NCBI GenBank assembly: GCA_003568945.1
Contig: BDIP01000135.1
Location: forward strand, 1-22,098
Direction of reading: 5' to 3'
From: Kipferlia bialata
Taxonomy: Eukaryota; Fornicata
DNA length: 22,098 nucleotides
In this document: positions 10,617-19,653 of the stretch, piece after piece
Position numbering within the stretch: position 1 is the stretch's first letter
Layout of the letters: each line of letters starts with the position of its first letter
Notes under the pieces: model-generated
Database searches by the model: none
The model's input: only the letters and a program-made list of their open reading frames with translations
What the model was told of the DNA's origin: nothing
Translations under genes and position numbers: made by a program

Positions 10617-13600
10617 TCAACCCAACGGGTCTGCCCACTCCCTCCACCGCGTAAGATTCTCCTTGGCAGCCTGTGTCCACTCCTCAGTGAGAGTGACTAT
10701 GGCCTCTGCATGTACGGGCACACATGTCTGTACGTACTCAGCCAGGCACCGGCACTCTCTCTCCAGGGTACCTGTCTCTACCGCCAGGTGCCTCAGATAA
10801 GACATGAGAGAGGGATACGCAAACTGTGCCGTTGATATCTCTAATAGCTGGTCCAGCATGCTAGTTGCATTGTCCTCCTTGGCCTGTCCCAGAGACAGTC
10901 TGTGACAGGTAGGCCAGTCTGGGATCAGAGGTGGCTCAGCATAGTAGCCGCGTGAATATAACTTACGCGTCTCACCTGCAAACATCCTACTCTTTCCGCC
11001 AATGTGTCTCAGTGCTGAGAGCAGGTGTCTCAATGCAATGCCCGAGGGTGTGGATGGTCCTAGCGTAGGGATATGATATATTGTATATTCTATATGGTGA
11101 ATGGCAGATGGCATATCAAGTTGAATTGACTGAATATCTATATCAATGGATGGTTCTGGCGTTGGGGTGTATATTTAGCTACCCGTAGCGTGTATCTCTT
11201 CATCAAGTACCATCCGTACCTGGGTCTGTGTGACTGATGAGGGTGGATCCTACCGCATCTTTCACTGGCATCGACACATGCATTTCGTTCCTAGGCATAC
11301 CAGCCGATCCCGTAGTCCCAACTATTGTGTCGCGGACAAGGTCACGAAAGCCAGGGTAGTATCCCTTCAGAGGAATGGCCTGAAGGTCAGAACAGTGGCA
11401 TGAGTCTCAACAGCTGTATATATCCCAGGGATCGGCTATGTACTCCGCTATCATACTCACCTGCTCTAACAATAGGAATATTGAGCACGCATGGAGGTTG
11501 AGCACATTGTTGCGGTGTGTGAGGGTCAGAGGGTGGTGCAGCACCTCGAGGGCCGCTGGCGTCACTATTGGTATAGAGTAGACAGTGGAACATATTGGGG
11601 TAGCGGGAATAAAGAGAGTATAGACACCCTGCTCGAATACTCCTCTCTGTAATGAAGGACCAGAAGTCAGATGGCACTAGCTTGATGTTACCTTCACTGA
11701 TCGGGGGTCTGTCTACATAAGTGAACATAGCGGCGACTGTTAGGGCCAGTGAAGCGGAGTCCGAGAACCATCCACCCTGCACTCCCCTCAGGACAGACAG
11801 CACCCTACCCAGTGTGTGGAGGGTGGAGGCAGTCTGATGGACATACAGGCTGGGGTGGGGTGATAGAAGGAGAGAGGAAGCTCAAGTACACTGGCTTTTG
11901 ATATTCTATCACACAATGACTTACTTGTCGTAGCATCCGATCAATGGTTCTGCCGCCATGAGTATCCTAGTCAGCGATGTAACAAGACGGCTCGGAATGA
12001 GTGACATGGCCTGCACTATGTATATGACAAAGTGCGTTAGGGGGTATGCGTGCCCATTTGGAGTGAGCATTGATATTCTGTCTATCAAACCCAGGTCCAA
12101 GACACAGCTTGAGAAGGATACTGTCAATGCATCCTCCATAATACTGTGTGTGGCACCAAACTGGACCACGGCCTCAGTCGTAGGGATGGTTATGTCTCGA
12201 CAGTCAAAAGGCATGATGGGTTGGATGAAGCTAGGGTGAGTAATCAGTGACCATTTGACATATATCACGCCAACCTGAGTTGCCAGTCTGTTCCGTTCTC
12301 CCTACATCTACCGGGCTGTATGTGAACAGGCACTAGCTCGGCCACAACGGATCGGGTCTGGGTGAGAGAATCTCTCACTGAGAGATCAATCGTAATTGCA
12401 CATCACATGCTAATTAGTAACAAGAATGTGGAAGTAACCTGATTCTGCAATGATTCAGTCACTGCGATGGTCGCAGTGACACACCCAGCTGGCTCAGCGT
12501 AGTTCCTTGTATAGCGACGTCTGAAGAGCTTCTCGCTATAGAACAACCGTGACGATACTAGTGGATCCACAGTGGGCTGTGTTGGTGCATACTTGTCTGA
12601 CACTACTGGTATGCCAGTTGGTGTCTCTGCAATGCGTAGGGTGTTAACGGAGTCACTGCCTAGTAGCTCAGTCAGAGGCGAGGGGTCACACATTACCCTG
12701 GGGTCAGAGGGTAGGGGGACTCACAAGTGCTACACGTGATACTTGATACCCTTATGTACACATCACCTGAGGGACCCACTCACTGTCAGGGGCACTGCAC
12801 GTGTCTCTCGAAGTAAAGACAGATGGCTACTCCCAAAGCCTGAGGACGGTTGGTCCCTGGGTCAGAGGTCGCTGAGGAATGGGGCGAGACGTGTAGATAG
12901 TGTGGTTGCAGTCCCCGAGATGCCTCACCCATATGGAAACTGCGTCTTGAGCCAGGTGACATAGGGGTCTGGACAGGAGTCAATGGGTTGGCCATTGGAC
13001 ACGAGGTACCGAGGCATAGGATAGGGGTCTAGGTGCCACTGGTGGTTAGTGTTGTTAGAGAAGTCATAGTAGAATGGTAAGTTACCGTTGGTAACATCAA
13101 GGCGGTTGCAATGTCTGGTATAACTCGAACATTGGTATACTCTCAGATACAGATACTGACATACCTCTGGGTGGTATAGCCTCTCCTGGTACAGGGTGTG
13201 TAGCTGTATACTCTGCCTCAGGGCCTAGGGTAAGCTAATGCCACACAGGAAGAAGGGTCTCCACCGAGTGACAAGAGACGTGGTACTGGGGGGTATATGA
13301 AATAACACCAGATCTGTGCACTTGCTTAATATATACAGCACTCACCCTGCCATTGTGTCTCAGTCTCAGGGTGTGGTACCTCCCAGTGGAGTCAAGGAGG
13401 TTGATGATCCTGCCAGTCAGATCGTAGTTTTAAGAGCCTGGACCTCGGTACACACGGCAAATCTGTGCATGTGTTACAATATGGGAATGGTTCGGATACC
13501 AGAATCTTTCGAACGCATACCTCTCCAACGGGGGTGCTGTTCTAGCCGACCTCTTCCCCCAGGGGCTCTTAGCCAGAGGGGGGACTGGGGTAAGTCTCTG

Positions 13601-15213
13601 ACTCAGACATACATCCAGTATCAGTATCACTAAATCAGTACCGATACCATTGCTCTACCACTTCATCTTGTGGGGGTACACGTACTCTGTAGTATGGGTG
13701 CCACAAGCTGCTCCAGTCTCATCTGGCTCTCCACCCTCTGGGCCAGAACATCTAATGCACACTGACGCGCAAAGGGTACGTGGATGGAGAGGAAACAGCC
13801 AAAGCGTCTGGACAAAGAGTCAGCCTCCGAGATTAGCTGTATACCGCCGGCAGTGCTGTCAAGTGAGCCATATAGAATTGGAAGTATGCACTAGTACTCT
13901 TATCAGCCGTACCATATGAACACCCCAGAAGAGGGGTCTGCAACTCCTAGTGTTCCCTTTAGCTTGCATACTGAAGTACATATGCGTTTTAGACCACTAC
14001 TTTGCTTCCTGGTTGAGTTAGATTCGAGAAACATAATGAGCGCACGTGAGTCATAGCGTAGAAACCTCCTAGAGCTCAGTTCCACGAACCTAGTAACATA
14101 GGAGTGACCGAGTTCTCGTCTGACATTGCTCATTGGCAAGATGTTCAGAGGGTTGGGTGGGACTGTCACATAGTCTGAGGCAAAGGACCTGCTGTGATAT
14201 TGTGAAACATAGAGTTAACGTGTTTGGGAGAGTAGAAACAACGAGTATGTCAGTCTCATTAGGTATCCATGCAGTTACTTCGTGCGTACTCTCTGAGCAG
14301 GGCCAGGCTGATGTGTGATGTCGTTGACTGTATGCAGTAGAGCACCACGAGGGAGACGAGCACCCCACACACATGGGTGGAAGGAAGACCCAGCGACGAC
14401 AGCAGTACCAGTGGGACACAGGCAAGTGCAAGGGTACACATTACTGTAGTCTCGTCCACAAAGGGACAGAGCTGTGAGTCAGCGTAATAGCCACTGTGTC
14501 CTCTATCAGAGAGAGCAAGTAGGCAAGAGACTACATCCTTAGTAGGTGTTTACCTGTGTTATCCTCGAGAACTGCATCTTGCACTTCCTGTTATACGACT
14601 CTCGGTATGCCCTGACACCCTCCATACACAGGGCTACTGATGTCGGAGCCACCGTCCAATGGACTATCGACCATATGCGTCTGAAGTCTTTACCAACATC
14701 CAGAGAGACCAAGAAAGACAGAATCTGTTGTTAAGTATGTAAAATTGTTTGTATACCATTTGAATCTTCTTCGAACCACACGTATGAAGTATTACTAAGA
14801 ATGAAACCACCTGCACTACGGTTGCCATGTGCCTTATGACTCCACATGCGCGCAACGCATTATCTCTGTGTACTGAGGGATCTGTACCATACACCACTCT
14901 CTCGAAGAGGTCCAGAGCGGCCAGGTTGATGATGAGATGACTAGGATGAGACAACCAGTGAGTTGCAGAGGTCAGATGAATACTCACTGACCTGCTCTAT
15001 ACTCACCTTCATTGCGGTGGCGGGTAAAGATATATAGCAGCTATAGCATATTGCGTTTATCCATCCTATATTGCACTCCTATACCCACCTCCACTTCAGT
15101 CCGATGGTGTATCCTACAGTGGCAATTAGTGCCAGCAAGGTGTATCTGTGAATGTCTGTCCTGTTAATGAAGACGTAGTTCACATCAGGGAGCGGGCCCT
15201 GCTCATCTGCCAT
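10617..15213 (-). CDS. Large unrecognised multi-exon membrane protein
   Basis: Not recognised. Phase-tested exons, 5' to 3': 15213-15089, 14940-14811, 14724-14554, 14471-14290, 14188-14090, 14008-13972, 13890-13686, 13584-13521, 13409-13346, 13285-13265, 13224-12929, 12856-12784, 12697-12439, 12357-12275, 12230-11925, 11849-11461, 11379-11220, 11155-10976, 10918-10617; about 1040 codons. The start is ATG at 15213 (MADEQGPLPDVNYVFINRTD), followed by a hydrophobic helix (YTLLALIATVGYTIG). Two more lie at residues about 151-171 (TVMCTLALACVPLVLL) and 176-190 (VCGVLVSLVVLYC), with a weaker one near 83. A Cys- and Asn-rich middle (exon 13224-12929: NNTNHQWHLDPYPMPRYLVS) carries N-glycosylation sequons. 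The tail is helical and charged. Phase fails at 12784/12697 and at 11461/11379 unless a microexon and an alternative GTTAGA donor (exon end 11471) are used. The 21-nt tenth exon is tentative. It may be two genes, but exon 14471-14290 joins the next exon in phase. Confidence 0.72.
12363..12385. repeat. Overlapping palindromes at a 3' splice site
   Basis: TGAGAGA-a-TCTCTCA overlaps TCTCTCA-c-TGAGAGA. On the minus strand this lies just before the CTCTCACCCAG acceptor of exon 12357-12275, so in the pre-mRNA the branch-point CTCAC could be paired or exposed by an alternative hairpin. Confidence 0.6.
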
Positions 15214-15684
15214 CTAGACTATGTTGGGTGGGTGGAGTTACTGACTGGAATGGTGTCTACAGTGCTCTACTCACACACAAAGTGGTGGGTGAGTATCTCG
15301 GTACCGCAACCCCCTAGCAACTACCACACAGCAAATAGAACCTCTCCTTTAGCCTCTTGGGCGAAGAGTCTTCGTAACTGGATAGGAGAAGAAGCAACAA
15401 CGCACAGTCCAACAGTCGTTTCATATGCTAGCTCAGTATGAGGCCATATATGTCCATATGACGCACTCAACAGCCGTATACTGTACAACCCTCAGCGGAG
15501 ATCTTTAGTCCATAAACAGTACAGGGAATACTGAAACACACTCAGCGTCAACCCTTTACTCGATGTTGTCAAACAGATTGAGGCACAGGTTCAGAAGCAT
15601 CGGTGTCGCTCTCGCTCTTGTGGCACATCTGTGGAGTGTGGATAGTTCTCTGAGACTGAGAGTGCTGCCACTAGTAGACCCGGG
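15214..15684. promoter_or_regulatory. Head-to-head spacer, putative bidirectional promoter
   Basis: 471 nt between divergent start codons at 15213 (minus) and 15685 (plus). An open reading frame crosses 15148-15441 on the plus strand, but it overlaps the first exon of the minus gene antisense and has no splice or composition support. I see no TATA box or initiator that I can support; the regulatory role is inferred from gene orientation alone. Confidence 0.4.
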
Positions 15685-16320
15685 ATGGACATGGACATTG
15701 GGCTAGTGATGGACCCCGACGACCCCGACCAGGCACCCCCCAGTCCTGTGCCTAGACACACACCCCTGACCAACCCATACGGTGTGCCCCAGGCACCCCC
15801 TAGACCCCTGGTGTCACCATTTGGGACCCTGATACCCAGCAACACCACCCAGTGCCCCTGTCCTAACTGCAGTGTGGAGTGCACACCGCAGTCACTGGTG
15901 CAGCACTTGCAGGTACACACACACACTTATGCTCAACACATATGTGCTCTTCTCACATGTCCAGGACCCCCAGTTCAGTGTATCCCATGGGACTGGCATA
16001 CTGAGGATGGCCCAGGAGATCAGGGAGCTGAGACAGGCAGGTAGAGTGAAGTGGACTGAGTGGCAATATACATAGATATTCATGTATCCATAGCTACTCT
16101 CTCCCCTCCCCCCCCGTCTCCCACCCCATAGCCACCATTCCCGTCCCCAAGGTCCCTGTCCCCCCCTCTCCCTCCATCACTGATGCGGCAGATGCTGTTG
16201 AGGTGTCCTCTGAGACAGAGGCACCCGGTCAGGACCAGGGGAGACCCATCACCACAGGTAGGGACTGTCTCTGTTAGGGATATCTTAGTCCTCTCCCTCC
16301 CTCCTTTCTCTCTCTCTGTC

Positions 16321-16352
<32 letters not shown>

Positions 16353-16575
16353 TTTTTCTTTTTTTTTAAAAATTTCCCCCCCCCCCCCCCCCCCCCACCC
16401 CCGAGGGCTTTTACATACATGTCACATGTATATTCATAAGTGTATGAACTGTAATCATTTATATACATATATGTATATGTATATTCTCTAATCCATCCAG
16501 GTCTTCTGCGTGCCTGTCACTAGCACTGACATCGAGTGTGTCACTCTCACACTCCCTACCACATATGGGGAAGAG
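15685..16575 (+). CDS. Proline-rich C2H2-like zinc-finger protein, model incomplete
   Basis: Exons 15685-15912, 15965-16040 and 16132-16257 join in phase. ATG 15685 is the first after an in-frame stop at 15643. The product opens with an Asp/Pro-rich segment (MDMDIGLVMDPDDPDQAPP), then CPCPNCSVECTPQSLVQHLQ, where two Cys and the His(es) fit a single C2H2-type finger; the possible last His is on the second exon (SVSHGTG). A Pro-rich linker follows. Next comes an intron containing a long poly-C block, after which exon 16501-16575 (VFCVPVTSTDIECVTLTL) resembles the first exon of the kelch gene downstream (DECVTLTVGTRLYV). The junction 16257/16501 is out of phase (phase 1 to 0), so an exon or some bases are probably missing in the homopolymer block. 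The end is unknown; the gene may be truncated or may run into the next gene. Confidence 0.6.
16322..16396. repeat. Poly-C block (31 C, T/A-rich spacer, 21 C)
   Basis: A run of 31 C, then about 23 bases of T and A, then 21 C inside an intron. It breaks the zinc-finger gene model. It may be a genuine C-tract, an assembly join, or a two-colour sequencing artefact (poly-G read from the other strand). Confidence 0.9.
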
Positions 16576-16978
16576 GTATGTGTACCCACTCTTCTTCATA
16601 ATTCCCCCATTACCATGTTCTATCCTCCGGGCATCTCTCTCTCCCCCCCCCCCCGCCCCGATGTCAATTCAGCATATCTCGGGTGGGTAAATAGTGAATA
16701 CCTAATCGATGTGAGAGTAATATCAGAATTGTTGTGTTTAAATGTGTTCCAGTAGTCTATGTACGCCATATCTGCTGGAATCTCTCCCCCCTGTGTCTAA
16801 CTAGTATATAGTATTGGTACACTTATACACATATATATATTCTCTACCCAGACCATGGCCGCGGATAGTAGACATAGTAGATGTATAGTACAACGACTTC
16901 TACTTTTCCGTATACCTATATATTCTCTGCTAGTATATAGTATATAGTATAGTATTCCGATATATTCTCTACCCCCAG
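16576..16978 (+). other. Non-coding stretch with duplicated splice-acceptor segment
   Basis: No confident gene. Two diverged copies of a TA-rich segment ending in TATTCTCTACCC(CC)AG-ACCATGGCCGC occur at about 16800-16865 and 16928-16991, about 127 nt apart. Each places an acceptor-like AG directly before an ATG (16855 and 16982). The first ATG opens a 30-codon low-quality frame; the second opens an 11-codon frame. Confidence 0.6.
16643..16654. repeat. 12-C homopolymer
   Basis: A C run in the pyrimidine-rich stretch after exon 16501-16575. The reading frame stays open through it to about 16755, giving a low-complexity peptide that I do not trust as coding. Confidence 0.8.
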
Positions 16979-17210
16979 ACCATGGCCGCCTCCCCAGCCG
17001 CTATCTCCCCCTCCTAATCGCTAAGAAGTGTATTACATAATATTCATTAGTACCTACTCTTATTCTCAGACTATGCAGGCTTCCCCAGCCGCCATCTCCC
17101 CCTCCTAATCCCTATGAAGTGTATTACTATCAATTCATAAGTGCCTACTCTAATTCTCAGACTATGCAGGCTTCCCCAGCTGCTATCTCCCCCTCCTTCC
17201 TCAGGGGTGA
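16979..17210 (+). repeat. 91-bp tandem repeat of a first exon and its upstream acceptor
   Basis: Copies at 16979-17069 and 17070-17160 plus a third that starts at 17161 and continues into the kelch gene. Each begins after ...TTCTCAG or ...CCCCAG with an ATG and encodes M-(A/Q)-A-S-P-A-A-I-S-P-S. In copies 1 and 2 a TAA follows at once (17015, 17106). In copy 3 the frame continues (FLRGDECVTL). The 91-nt unit is not a multiple of three. Confidence 0.88.
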
Positions 17211-18897
17211 TGAGTGTGTCACCCTCACAGTGGGCACACGTCTATACGTGACTAAGAAACGCTCTTTTGGCGGGGGAAGGCTCTTTGCGGCACACGAGAT
17301 GGACACGGGTGACTGGAAGGTGTGGCATATATGTACAGATGATCAGTTGAACAGTGTACTATAAAGGTCGAGTATGAAGAAGGTGATTCTGTTCATATCT
17401 GTGCCCAACTACAGGTAATGACCTGGTATAAGGGAGCGACCGACCCTGATCCATTCATTTGGGCCATTGGCGACTGCATATACTCGCTCGGTCTGGACAA
17501 GATCATGGGCCAACCGGGCCAGGCTGTGTTTAAGAAGTATGACACAGGTTCACGTGTGTGGACTGCGCTTGATCTTCCAGAGTATGTGGGTAGGCTTATG
17601 GGGACGCTCCAGGGGCCCAGTTCACGTCTGGTGACCGTTGTGAATGACGCTGCATATGTCATGATTACACATGTGGTGGACACTCGCTCTTCTGATCCTG
17701 ACCTGAGTGAACAGAGTGGCATTAGGTATGGGATTGCAACTTGTAAAGAATGATTTCTCTATGTGTGTTGACCTTGTTTGGGTAAATAGTGGCATCATTT
17801 TGACTCAGAAATTATGTAATCACATTTTGTATCAAATTGACGTTGCTGATATCAGGGGCTTCTTCTGCTACTCTCCTGTCAGCGGATGGCTAGACTTGAC
17901 AGACACTGTTAGACACACACTCCTCCATAGTGTCAAGCCGCGTACCTTTGCACACCATAGTGTCGCGCATGTGAAGCAGATACACAGGGCACTGGTCTGT
18001 GGACAGTACATTGTGTATGTGAGACCTACACCTAGGTGAGGATGGTTGATTATGTCGCATACACATCTACACGTATATATATACTATTATATGTACCTAC
18101 ACAAGTACACATGCATATATGTCTGCGAGAGACACTCCTAGGGGAATGTGGACTATATGGGGCACCTCAAGTGTATATATTTACTTACAAGTGTATTTAT
18201 GTACTCAATTCATTTCTGACACATCAAATATTCCCTGTGTTATCATTAGTCTACTACATACATTGTCTTTCCCACGATGGGTGTCCTGTCTATGACACTG
18301 TCAGTTCAGAGTGGACAGTGGCTACCATACCTATACATGTGTATATATGTATATATAGTAATATCAATAGTTGCCTTAACCTCTATCCTTACCCTAGCTT
18401 CCCTGTCTATGACACTGTCAGTTCTGAGTGGACAGAGTGGAGTGCGTTGGACATGCATGGCACACAGTTCACACAAGTAGGGATATGTACTATACATTTG
18501 GGTACATATATAGTGTATACTGAGGTGGAGTAGTCTGGGTGTATAGGGGTGCCTATTCACTCAGGTTGACAATATAGTGTATACCATACTATATGTAGAC
18601 ATTCATATGGAGGGACTAAAACACAGTAGTGTATACTGCCTGTTATGCTTAAGATTGTTGCACATATTTCGTTCCCATGGGTAAAGAGGGAAACGGATAC
18701 TCGTTTAGTGTTCACTATGTTCATTCGTTGTCCTATTGGCAATCTAAATCTCACTCTAGGCTGGGGACGGTCGCATTTTCTACGCTCAGACACCCACTAA
18801 CCAGAGCACGAAGCAGAGCTTCTCTCTGGCTGAGGTTGAGCCCTCCCTGATATACCCACACCCAGACGTGAGATGGGCTCTGAAGCACAAGTTATAG
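17164..18897 (+). CDS. Kelch-like beta-propeller protein (five exons)
   Basis: Exons 17164-17319, 17415-17725, 17856-18035, 18398-18476, 18760-18897 keep phase and give 287 residues. The ATG is in the last of the tandem first-exon copies. Kelch-type strands are visible as a hydrophobic stretch, a display-like segment and an aromatic turn: DECVTLTVGTRLYVTKK, WAIGDCIYSLGLD, AVFKKYDTGSRVWTALD, LVTVVNDAAYVM, FFCYSPVSGWLDL, PVYDTVSSEWTEWSALD. The family folds into a beta-propeller used for protein binding, usually in cytoplasm or cytoskeleton; the partner is unknown. Three or four blades is fewer than the usual six or seven, so it may be a partial propeller. The last exon follows TCTCACTCTAG and ends in TAG. 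An alternative start of exon 3 at 17807 is possible but out of phase. The intron before exon 4 contains an extra copy of that exon. Confidence 0.72.
18285..18318 (+). repeat. Extra copy of kelch exon 4 core in the preceding intron
   Basis: 34 nt encoding PVYDTVSSEWT, nearly identical to 18402-18435 in the real exon, 117 nt apart. The copy lacks a phase-compatible acceptor (TATCATTAG gives the wrong phase), so it is read as a duplicated, probably unused, exon. Alternative splicing cannot be excluded. Confidence 0.8.
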
Positions 18898-18946
18898 GCG
18901 CACTATGTATACTATGGGTACTCTATAGTATGGGTGGGTTATATAG

Positions 18947-18993
18947 TATACCCACACCCAGACATGAGATGGGCCCTGGAGCACAAGTTATAG
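18947..18993 (+). repeat. Second copy of the kelch gene's last 47 nt
   Basis: It matches 18851-18897 at 44 of 47 positions, including the TAG stop (IYPHPDVRWALKHKL versus MRWALEHKL). It lies 96 nt downstream, outside the gene. Confidence 0.88.
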
Positions 18994-18997
18994 ACAC

Positions 18998-19653
18998 CAA
19001 TATACCAAATATCTTTGCCTTTGATATGTGTTATCTGGAGCCTCCAGTCTGCAGCACTATACTTTGCACCAAGGTGTTACTCTTCCCACATCCAAACTAT
19101 GCATCTATTCTCTATCTCTATGTGACATAATGTCTATGTTCTACATTATTACTGTGTCTAGTCGGCTGGACATGGTTGCCACTGTGATTGGATGGAGAGA
19201 TTCCACATGATCAGCTATGTGGCCGGCCAAGCCCTGTCCACTCGTTGAGGGACAGAACTAATATGTGTGACAGTATACTGATAGGATATGCATGTTTCTC
19301 ACCCATGGGTCTCCTACGGCAAATACGTCAGTCCTCTCTCTTACTTAGTACTTCCGTGGAAGCATCAGCGACACCAGAGGCAGAATGCCCCACCTGACTG
19401 TCATAAATACTATGAATGGATATATTACATAGACACAAACACAGATGCACGTATTTACAACGCTGTATGAGTATGTGACTATACTACATATGCTTAGATG
19501 AGAGTGACATACCTCCTACCGCAGTCCGGGTACACTAGACCCCTGTCTATGTAGCCAAGTCGGTGGGGACACGACCTACAGTTTAGCTACATAATGGTTC
19601 ACTTCTAACGCACAGTAATGTCTCCATTATGCAAGGTTTCTAATTCATTAGGA
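18998..19653. other. Convergent spacer with unassigned open stretches
   Basis: Between the plus-strand stop at 18897 and the minus-strand stop at 19654. Short open stretches exist, for example 19159-19248 on the plus strand following a TGTGTCTAG acceptor-like site (SAGHGCHCDWMERFHMISY, then TGA) and 19288-19470. They could be decayed kelch-gene pieces or chance. Around 19548-19593 an 8-bp inverted repeat (TATGTAGC / GCTACATA) with a 30-nt loop could form a hairpin. No gene is called. Confidence 0.4.

Noticed and set aside
14259-14289. In-frame TAA that would end the orphan gene early and split it in two
   Set aside because: It lies after a GTACGC donor at 14289. Splicing to 14188 keeps phase and continues a long open model, so one gene is preferred, though not proven.
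10940-14490. A repeated YYAEP-like peptide seen at about 10940, 12500 and 14480 on the minus strand
   Set aside because: Two of the three occurrences fall inside introns. The likeness comes from the GCTGA(C/G)..CAG acceptor-branch element, not from a protein domain.
15148-15441. 97-codon plus-strand open frame
   Set aside because: It overlaps the first exon of the minus-strand gene antisense, has no splice signals and no recognisable protein features.
16183-16491. Open frame reading through the poly-C block
   Set aside because: It encodes long Pro and Phe runs from homopolymers; the exon it starts in has a clear GTAGGG donor before the block.
16979-17210. CRISPR-like array
   Set aside because: Only about three copies with no spacers, in an intron-bearing eukaryotic locus; the repeats are first-exon duplicates.
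19548-19593. TATGTAGC / GCTACATA inverted repeat as a terminator or RNA gene
   Set aside because: Arms are only 8 bp with a 30-nt loop in A/T-containing spacer; chance is likely and no RNA family is recognised.
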